A program made the translations under genes and the position numbers. 64,000 nucleotides of DNA from Heliocidaris tuberculata (Eukaryota > Echinodermata > Echinoidea > Camarodonta > Echinometridae), in assembly GCA_025618425.1 (NCBI GenBank), contig CM046846.1, forward strand, positions 28,545,385 through 28,609,384. The letters run 5' to 3'. Below the pieces are notes generated by a model that searched no databases, was not told the origin of the DNA, and was given only the letters and a program-made list of their open reading frames with translations. This document shows positions 61,601 through 64,000 of this stretch, piece after piece (the first letter of the stretch is position 1; each line of letters starts with the position of its first letter).

Positions 61601-63837
61601 AATTATAAGGGTGTTAAAGCAGTGTTTAATAAAAATATTAGTTATGTCTTCTTTTTTTCTCAGCAAACTAAATACTAGTTGTTGAAAAGAATGTAAATTA
61701 AAGTCAGTTGAGGTTCTTTTGTTTCAATCACAAATGGCCTTATAGTTCTGAATTACTGCATCTGTTGAGAGCCAGAATGCATTAACTGGATGTTAGGAAA
61801 TATTAGCTAATGTCCTTCTAGCTTAAAAGCAGATGATGTATTAAAGGTCACTTATATCAAGGACACAAACTTTTTACATTCAGAATTTGATTAAATTTGA
61901 TTTTGTCGTTACTTTTTACTTTTTATGACAAGTATAGAATTTGCTCTTAGGTAACTAAGAAAAAAAAGTGAATTTTAGATACAATCAAGTAAACCTCTGC
62001 AAGTCAGTAGCTGTACATTTAACTTGGTTCCTATAAATTTTTCCAGTATTACCGAAGGGTATGTATGATACAGCAGCTTCAACACCAACAGTGCTACCAG
62101 TTCCCTGCAGCAGGCCCTATGCCCCAGCATCACCAGCATGCCCAGCCACACGGCACATCTCCAGCCTACACTCATATGATACCCCACCCCCCTGGCTTGG
62201 GCATGGCAGCCCCGCCCATGGGCGGCAAGAACCTGTATGATGTAGGGGGCAGTGTTGCGGTTCTCAACTCGGGAGGGTCTGGAGCTGGAGGCGGAGGAGG
62301 AGGCGGTGGTGGTGGTTGTGGTGGGCAGGAAGATGATGACCAGCAGGATGCACAAGGTGGCTATGATGGTGAGTTTAGGTTGCTATGCTCATGATGGTTG
62401 ATATTGTGGTGGTGGTGGTGGTGGAGGTGATGGTGAGCGTGGTGGTCATGATGGTGTTTGTGATGGTGGTGGGCAGGAAGATGATGACCAGCAGGATGGA
62501 CAAGGTGGCTGTGATGGTAAGTTTAGGTTGCTATGCTCATGTTCAGGATTTGTTGATATTTATCCATTGCTCAAAATAAGTGGTTGTAGGGTTTTGACTT
62601 AAGGTCATGGTGATGTTGATGATGATGATGATGTTAATGTTGATGGTGTTGGTGGTGATAGTGATGATGTGGTGGTTGTATTGGTGGTAGTGCGTGGTGG
62701 TGGTGGTGGTTGTAATAGTGTTGGTGGTAGTATCGGTGGTGGTGATAGAAAGGTGCTATGTATAAAACAGTTGTTAATATTATTATTATCACTATGATGA
62801 TGATGATGATGACTACGTTCTATTCCTTCTATGCCTAGGCCAAGGAGGTCATGGGAGGAACTTCAACCAGGGTTACGTGTCAGAACCTATACCTATCAAC
62901 AGCTCTGGTGTCTCCCAACCCACCAATACTGTGTATGGTAACATGTGCAATATGGGAGGGGAGACCTATGTTCCTGTGGCCTACCAATCACCAGGAATGC
63001 AACATCAGAGTCACATTCCAGGTTAGTGTGTCTAATCACAGAAGTGCTCAGCCGAATAGTTTTGTGAAGTGACAGTTTTCCTCTTGAAAGGACTTACAAA
63101 GACAGTTGAGAATTTTATCAAAATGAGATGGGGATTGGGGGTGATCTGGGGAGACATGATCTGACTCTTAGAATCCCTTTCCTATTTTATATTGTGTTTA
63201 AATTCTGGATAATATTAAACCAGAAACTTAGGAGACATAAACTTTCACAAATTGTTTAAAAGAACTTTTATTTTCATAACAAAACTTTCATGAAGTGCAA
63301 AAAAATCAGTCATTTGTATTGTAAAATAAAACTTTCACCAATCTTTACCATTCGCAAAATTTGCAAAGTTTGTGATTTTACAGTATCATGGTGGCATTTA
63401 ACGTGATTAAATATTGGAAAACATATTCTGATTTAAATTTTCCACTTTTATTATGTACAGGGCATCAGATGGGAGTTACTCCTACCACACAGAACCCTTA
63501 CATGTACTCGCAGCCAGTGGCTACGCCCATGGGGTACGCAGGGGGAAAGATGCAGCCCCACCCTACCCCCCAATCAGCCTACTCCCCCAACAACCCTGTC
63601 ACATTCGTCCAGATGGCCTCACCCGCCATGTCGCACCAGCAGCAACACCACCAGCCACATCAGCAACAAACCTGCGTGGCCATGCCCAGCGGCCAGGGCA
63701 ACGTTGCAGCATCGAGCAGTGGCCAGTATTCGACGCACAGCACCTCTGTTGTAAGCAACAGCAGCTGCAGCAGCCAAGATAGTGGTATCTTGAGTTGCAG
63801 TCCCCCGCAGGTACCTTATGCCGCAAGTGGCCAGTAG
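37545..63837 (+). CDS. OTUD4: OTUD4 deubiquitinase, 23 coding exons (about 984 aa)
   Basis: OTU-family cysteine protease; mammalian OTUD4 is a cytoplasmic deubiquitinase, with reported K48/K63 activities, DNA-alkylation-repair and innate-signalling roles and RNA-granule association (family knowledge). Visible here: OTU domain residues about 10-145 with [14 protein letters not shown] (D28, C31), [20 protein letters not shown] and CFSNNNHYD (H134). The C31-H134 spacing of 103 equals that of human C45-H148 as I remember them. A Tudor-like region spans about residues 230-320 ([36 protein letters not shown]). Next come an RG/GM-rich stretch, the [16 protein letters not shown] motif, and [11 protein letters not shown] matching the human RFFFNLGV block. 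The C terminus is Q/H/G/S-rich. All 22 junctions keep frame with GT/AG splice sites. ATG 37545 is the first Met after an in-frame stop. The CDS ends at TAG 63835-63837, unless an internal CAG/GTACCT donor near 63810 is used. Confidence 0.93.
38384..38467 (+). CDS. OTUD4: OTUD4 coding exon 2
   Basis: [20 protein letters not shown], then RNKEHFEP; acceptor is the short CCTTAAAG, donor GTAAGT, phase 0-0. Confidence 0.92.
38583..38623. repeat. Poly-C tract in OTUD4 intron 2
   Basis: CCCCACC followed by a run of C; one of the homopolymer tracts common in this genome. Confidence 0.85.
39279..39674. mobile_element. Near-perfect 396-bp foldback element in OTUD4 intron 2
   Basis: GGCCGGAATTCACAAAGGTG begins the left arm, and the right arm is its complement over almost the whole element. 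The centre holds repeated AACCATGGTCTGAA-type palindromes. TAT flanks both ends (39276-39278 and 39675-39677), a possible target duplication. No coding frame. Confidence 0.85.
39982..40032 (+). CDS. OTUD4: OTUD4 coding exon 3
   Basis: [17 protein letters not shown]; acceptor TTTTCTCAG, donor GTAAGT, phase 0-0. Confidence 0.93.
40850..40896 (+). CDS. OTUD4: OTUD4 coding exon 4
   Basis: [15 protein letters not shown] plus two bases of Lys; acceptor CCCCTTTGCAG, donor GTAAGC, ends phase 2. Confidence 0.94.
40962..41246. mobile_element. MITE with TACTGTATACGCCATA ends, copy 1
   Basis: Ends are TACTGTATACGCCATA and TATGGCTTATACAGTA. The interior matches the second copy at 41394-41680 in the same orientation. 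Confidence 0.85.
41394..41680. mobile_element. MITE with TACTGTATACGCCATA ends, copy 2
   Basis: Perfect TIRs TACTGTATACGCCATA and TATGGCGTATACAGTA; shares blocks such as TTGTCTCCTGGTCAGAAATT with copy 1, 148 bp upstream. Confidence 0.88.
41890..42620. mobile_element. Outer MITE with perfect GCCCTGTTTCATAAA inverted ends
   Basis: GCCCTGTTTCATAAA at 41890-41904 is exactly mirrored at 42606-42620. It is interrupted by a separate TTAA-type element (41919-42508). An internal segment near 42525-42560 also occurs inverted at 22.1 kb. Confidence 0.75.
41919..42508. mobile_element. TTAA-flanked foldback MITE inside another MITE
   Basis: TTAAAGGAGAATGAAACCCTGG-like left end and the complementary right end finishing CTCCTTTAA, with TTAA at both borders as in piggyBac-type insertions. 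The arms are complementary over most of the 590 bp. Confidence 0.8.
43345..44300. mobile_element. MITE of the CTACCCTGGAATTAAGTTGA family, copy 2, carrying an insertion
   Basis: The ends TTAAAGGGAAAGTCTACCCTGG and GGGTGGACTTCCCCTTTAA are inverted repeats of each other. The body matches 25636-26146 but is split by the TTAA-flanked insert at 43854-44261. Confidence 0.8.
43854..44261 (+). mobile_element. TTAA-flanked 408-bp element with CCCTTT ends, copy 1
   Basis: Begins CCCTTTCATGACAGGAATTA and ends CAAAGGG; TTAA on both sides (43850-43853 and 44262-44265). Inserted into the right arm of the surrounding MITE. Confidence 0.78.
44728..45134 (-). mobile_element. Same 408-bp element, inverted copy
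   Basis: The sequence is a diverged reverse complement of 43854-44261 (shared TAACTTTTGATTCAGAGCTC, TGGCATCAAACGCAATA-like and ATTGTTGCCAATTTGAAGAA blocks). The two copies lie head-to-head, 466 bp apart. Confidence 0.78.
45200..45540. repeat. Tandem array of a GGGTGTC..AAATTCTCTGACAAGCAAAAA unit
   Basis: About four units of roughly 65-70 bp each contain TTTTGGGGTGTCTT, an ATTCTC/ACTTCT..GACAAGC core and a poly-A stretch. A related module occurs at 15.46-15.60 kb. The ORF across it is repeat-derived. Confidence 0.75.
45720..45792 (+). CDS. OTUD4: OTUD4 coding exon 5
   Basis: Completes Lys, then [18 protein letters not shown] and NGYPDK; acceptor TTTTGTACAG, donor GTGAGT. It follows a 4.8-kb MITE-rich intron. 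Confidence 0.94.
47659..47740 (+). CDS. OTUD4: OTUD4 coding exon 6 (catalytic His)
   Basis: [20 protein letters not shown], then NSLGVCQ plus one base; acceptor TTTGTCTTCAG, donor GTAAGT. Holds the active-site His. Confidence 0.94.
47957..48156. mobile_element. Partial third copy of the 25.6/43.3-kb MITE, with A-to-G-biased divergence
   Basis: Aligns from AATGATTTTT through GAGCTCGC to GGGGTGGACTTTCCCTTTAA with the right halves of the other two copies. Where both other copies have A, this one often has G. The poly-G run at 47970-47983 replaces their GGGCAAATGGGAGAGG. Confidence 0.7.
48380..48422. repeat. (AAT)n microsatellite
   Basis: AATAAT/ATTATA units in OTUD4 intron 6. Confidence 0.85.
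48801..48970 (+). CDS. OTUD4: OTUD4 coding exon 7
   Basis: [20 protein letters not shown] continues the end of the OTU region (human SLLYELLYEKVF), then a basic Pro/Arg/His-rich stretch ending SPRRHQ; acceptor GTGCTGTAG, donor GTATTA. Confidence 0.9.
49034..49429. mobile_element. TIR element in OTUD4 intron 7
   Basis: CTGGTCACATTTGTCTGATA (49034-49053) is exactly mirrored at 49410-49429. The interior has two AAAATCGGTGG blocks (49118 and 49244). Non-coding. Confidence 0.75.
50780..51450 (+). repeat. 230-bp tandem repeat containing the first half of OTUD4 exon 8 (three copies)
   Basis: Exon-start equivalents lie at 50919, 51149 and 51378 (periods 230 and 229). Each is preceded by TTGTGATTTCTCTTTG.AAG and followed, in the first two copies, by CTTTACT.CAAATT.TGTGCATGAT. 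The third copy is the functional exon and is joined to unique exon sequence after CCGTACAAGGTGGCC. A further partial unit is suggested at about 50508-50560. Confidence 0.9.
51149..51214 (+). other. OTUD4: Exon 8 copy 2: possible 66-nt cassette exon or decayed exon
   Basis: Retains an AG acceptor and an open frame [23 protein letters not shown] weak GT (GTCCGC) at 51215 would give a phase 0-0 exon adding 22 residues. If read on, it meets TAG at once. Copy 1 (from 50919) has acceptor and frame but no donor at that place. Confidence 0.45.
51378..51513 (+). CDS. OTUD4: OTUD4 coding exon 8 (third copy of a tandem repeat)
   Basis: [20 protein letters not shown], then [20 protein letters not shown] (human LKSLNPAVYRNVEYEIW); acceptor CTCTTTGAAAG, donor GTACCA, phase 0-1. 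Its first 66 nt are duplicated twice upstream. Confidence 0.9.
51868..52041. mobile_element. MITE with TACAGTGAAACCTG ends, copy A
   Basis: Ends TACAGTGAAACCTG and CAGGTTTGACTGTA; the interior has TATAAAGACCACTCAAG and GGTGGTCTTTGTGGACAGG. Same family as 55848-56040. It abuts exon 9 (52079). Confidence 0.85.
52079..52143 (+). CDS. OTUD4: OTUD4 coding exon 9
   Basis: [20 protein letters not shown], then VQ; matches the human RDYSIAAGLQYEVGDKCQ region. Donor GTGAGT, phase 1-0. Confidence 0.92.
52401..52740 (+). repeat. Tandem duplication of about 170 bp spanning intron 9 and exon 10 start
   Basis: GTAGCTTGTGATGAATTTAC at 52401 is repeated at 52570. The following intron sequence and exon start are repeated with the exon equivalents at 52523 and 52695 (172-bp offset). 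Confidence 0.85.
52523..52569 (+). other. OTUD4: 47-nt mini-copy of OTUD4 exon 10, possible alternative exon
   Basis: Encodes [13 protein letters not shown] identically to exon 10 although five codons differ, all synonymously, then NQ and two bases of Lys before GTAGCT. Acceptor ATACTTCAG and phases 0 and 2 equal those of the full exon, so it could substitute for it in frame. Read as continuous sequence it ends at TAG 52571. Confidence 0.5.
52695..52795 (+). CDS. OTUD4: OTUD4 coding exon 10 (Tudor-like)
   Basis: [20 protein letters not shown], then [13 protein letters not shown] plus two bases of Lys; acceptor TTGAATTTCAG, donor GTAAGT, phase 0-2. Confidence 0.93.
53246..53379 (+). CDS. OTUD4: OTUD4 coding exon 11
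   Basis: [20 protein letters not shown], then [19 protein letters not shown]; acceptor TGTTTACAG, donor GTAAGA, ends phase 1. Matches human HTSKNLKAPPPESWNTVSG. Confidence 0.92.
53417..53575. mobile_element. Small foldback element with central perfect hairpin
   Basis: ATTGTATTTCCGAAC on the left is mirrored imperfectly by GTTCAGAAATACAGTA on the right. A 14-bp perfect stem GGTTTTCATACGCG / CGCGTATGAAAACC (53477-53490 and 53499-53512) with an 8-base loop lies inside. Confidence 0.6.
54104..54146. repeat. Interstitial telomere-like (TTAGGG)n stretch
   Basis: AGGGTTAGGGTTAGGGTTAG flanked by degenerate GGTTTAGG units within OTUD4 intron 11. Confidence 0.8.
54563..54740 (+). CDS. OTUD4: OTUD4 coding exon 12
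   Basis: [19 protein letters not shown], a Gly/Gln/Pro-rich stretch, then [10 protein letters not shown]. The acceptor ATCCACAAAG has a poor pyrimidine tract, but frame and donor (GTAGGT) fit. Confidence 0.85.
55358..55471 (+). CDS. OTUD4: OTUD4 coding exon 13
   Basis: [20 protein letters not shown], then [17 protein letters not shown]; acceptor TCCCTGTAG, donor GTCAGA, phase 2-2. Confidence 0.85.
55848..56040. mobile_element. MITE with TACAGTGAAACCTG ends, copy B
   Basis: Same ends and internal AAAGACCACTCAAG and AGGTTCCTTTAATACA blocks as copy A at 51868; direct orientation. Confidence 0.85.
56217..56373 (+). CDS. OTUD4: OTUD4 coding exon 14
   Basis: [20 protein letters not shown], then [20 protein letters not shown], the counterpart of human EERREKQAIEESRLLYEIQNRDEQAF. 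Donor GTAAGT, ends phase 0. Confidence 0.9.
56758..57924. mobile_element. 1.17-kb TIR element with GC-rich centre in OTUD4 intron 14
   Basis: AGAGCTGCCAACC (56758-56770) is perfectly mirrored by GGTTGGCAGCTCT (57912-57924), with further imperfect arm pairing. The centre (about 57060-57620) is CpG-rich and unlike the surrounding intron. No transposase recognised. Confidence 0.6.
57683..57709. repeat. (TCTTG)n pentanucleotide
   Basis: Five or so TCTTG units inside the TIR element. Confidence 0.85.
58101..58230 (+). CDS. OTUD4: OTUD4 coding exon 15
   Basis: [20 protein letters not shown], then [19 protein letters not shown]; acceptor TCTCATGCAG, donor GTAAGA, ends phase 1. Low complexity, so supported mainly by frame continuity. 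Confidence 0.8.
58589..58657 (+). CDS. OTUD4: OTUD4 coding exon 16
   Basis: [20 protein letters not shown], then NP; acceptor at AAAAG with alternative AGs two bases apart, of which only this one keeps frame. Donor GTAATT. Confidence 0.7.
59306..59364 (+). CDS. OTUD4: OTUD4 coding exon 17
   Basis: [20 protein letters not shown]; acceptor TTGTCTTGACAG, donor GTAAGT, phase 1-0. Confidence 0.75.
60006..60186 (+). CDS. OTUD4: OTUD4 coding exon 18 (Ser/Pro-rich)
   Basis: [20 protein letters not shown], then a Ser/Pro-rich stretch ending [12 protein letters not shown]; acceptor CAACAATACAG, donor GTAAGT, ends phase 1. Confidence 0.85.
60903..60986 (+). CDS. OTUD4: OTUD4 coding exon 19
   Basis: [20 protein letters not shown], then SGSDLPLT; acceptor TCTTGCCTGCAG, donor GTCTGT, phase 1-1. 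Confidence 0.8.
61336..61376 (+). CDS. OTUD4: OTUD4 coding exon 20 (RFFFNLGV motif)
   Basis: [14 protein letters not shown], matching the human RFFFNLGV block; acceptor TTTGCCATAG, donor GTAAGA, ends phase 0. Confidence 0.9.
62047..62368 (+). CDS. OTUD4: OTUD4 coding exon 21 (Q/H/G-rich)
   Basis: [20 protein letters not shown], then an H/Q/P-rich part, a run of nine Gly, and [14 protein letters not shown]; acceptor ATTTTTCCAG, donor GTGAGT, ends phase 1. Its last about 48 nt are duplicated downstream. Confidence 0.88.
62369..62530 (+). repeat. 148-bp tandem duplication of the exon 21 tail and donor
   Basis: GTGGGCAGGAAGATGATGAC at 62321 is repeated at 62469, through the splice junction (GATG/GTGAGT at 62369, GATG/GTAAGT at 62517) and TTTAGGTTGCTATGCTCATG of the intron. 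The copy has a consensus donor, but the frame reading through from the first donor meets TGA. Confidence 0.85.
62395..62820. repeat. GGT/GAT-rich microsatellite region in OTUD4 intron 21
   Basis: Interspersed (GGT)n, (GAT)n and (GTT)n units. The ORFs here are low-complexity artefacts. Confidence 0.8.
62839..63021 (+). CDS. OTUD4: OTUD4 coding exon 22
   Basis: [20 protein letters not shown], then [19 protein letters not shown] and [14 protein letters not shown]; acceptor TTCTATGCCTAG, donor GTTAGT, phase 1-1. Confidence 0.88.
63461..63837 (+). CDS. OTUD4: OTUD4 coding exon 23 (last seen)
   Basis: [19 protein letters not shown], a Q/H-rich block, a Ser-rich block and [10 protein letters not shown], then TAG; acceptor TTATTATGTACAG. 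A CAG/GTACCT inside it (about 63810) is a possible donor to exons beyond the window, so the true C terminus is not certain. Confidence 0.8.
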
Positions 63838-64000
63838 TGAAGTGACAAACAACATCAGTGGTAAGCAACATTTATGATAAACAACTTAGTTGGTATTCAA
63901 CATGGTGGTTTGCAGCAGCTGTGATAGCGATACCAAATAACAGTAAGCCATTAATCTTGACTAACATTATATCTGTATTAATGATGAGAGCAATCAAGAA

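Noticed and set aside
62065..62579. Separate Gly/Val-rich proteins near 62.4 kb
   Set aside because: The first is OTUD4 exon 21 read past its donor; the second is translated GGT/GAT microsatellite.

Overview
The window is eukaryotic nuclear DNA from an invertebrate deuterostome, most likely an echinoderm and probably a sea urchin. The evidence is short exons (41 to 377 bp) with GT/AG introns of 0.35 to 8 kb, AT-rich non-coding DNA packed with foldback/MITE elements, frequent poly-G or poly-C tracts, many TACATGTA motifs, and proteins resembling vertebrate cyclin G, cyclin I and OTUD4. The species assignment is inference. No prokaryotic gene structure, tRNA, rRNA or CRISPR array was seen.

Layout. 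(1) 1-4.6 kb, minus strand: the 5' part of a cyclin G gene. Three coding exons encode 112 residues, the rest lies left of the window, and a candidate non-coding first exon and promoter sit near 4.5-4.7 kb. (2) 4.7-16.5 kb: intergenic repeat graveyard with inverted-repeat elements, degenerate tandem repeats, poly-G tracts, an (AT)n block and a 5'-truncated non-LTR retrotransposon carrying one nonsense codon. (3) 16.5-35.8 kb, plus strand: a complete cyclin I gene with a CpG-rich promoter, a non-coding first exon, six coding exons (364 aa) and a long AU-rich 3' UTR. (4) 35.8-37.2 kb: intergenic, ending in a 270-bp (CCAA)n array. (5) 37.5-63.8 kb, plus strand: an OTUD4 deubiquitinase gene reconstructed as 23 coding exons (about 984 aa). 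All exon phases agree. It has an N-terminal OTU catalytic domain, a Tudor-like segment and a long low-complexity C-terminal half.

How the genes relate. Cyclin G and cyclin I are divergently oriented and share intron positions and phases across their cyclin boxes: first coding exons of 41 codons each, then 46/45 and 25/25, all phase 0. They look like an ancient inverted duplication, and I recall the same divergent pairing for vertebrate CCNI and CCNG2. OTUD4 is unrelated in function but is also on human chromosome 4, so the linkage may be old.

Most unusual signals: OTUD4 carries three independent tandem duplications of partial exons. One is a 47-nt mini-copy of the Tudor-region exon that differs from its parent only by synonymous changes over 13 codons and keeps the parent's splice phases. 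Others are a multi-layer nested palindrome in the cyclin G first intron, a MITE copy whose divergence is dominated by A-to-G changes, and three perfect FOXO-type sites just upstream of cyclin I. Exon boundaries were deduced by eye from reading-frame continuity and splice signals; no alignment or transcript data were available.
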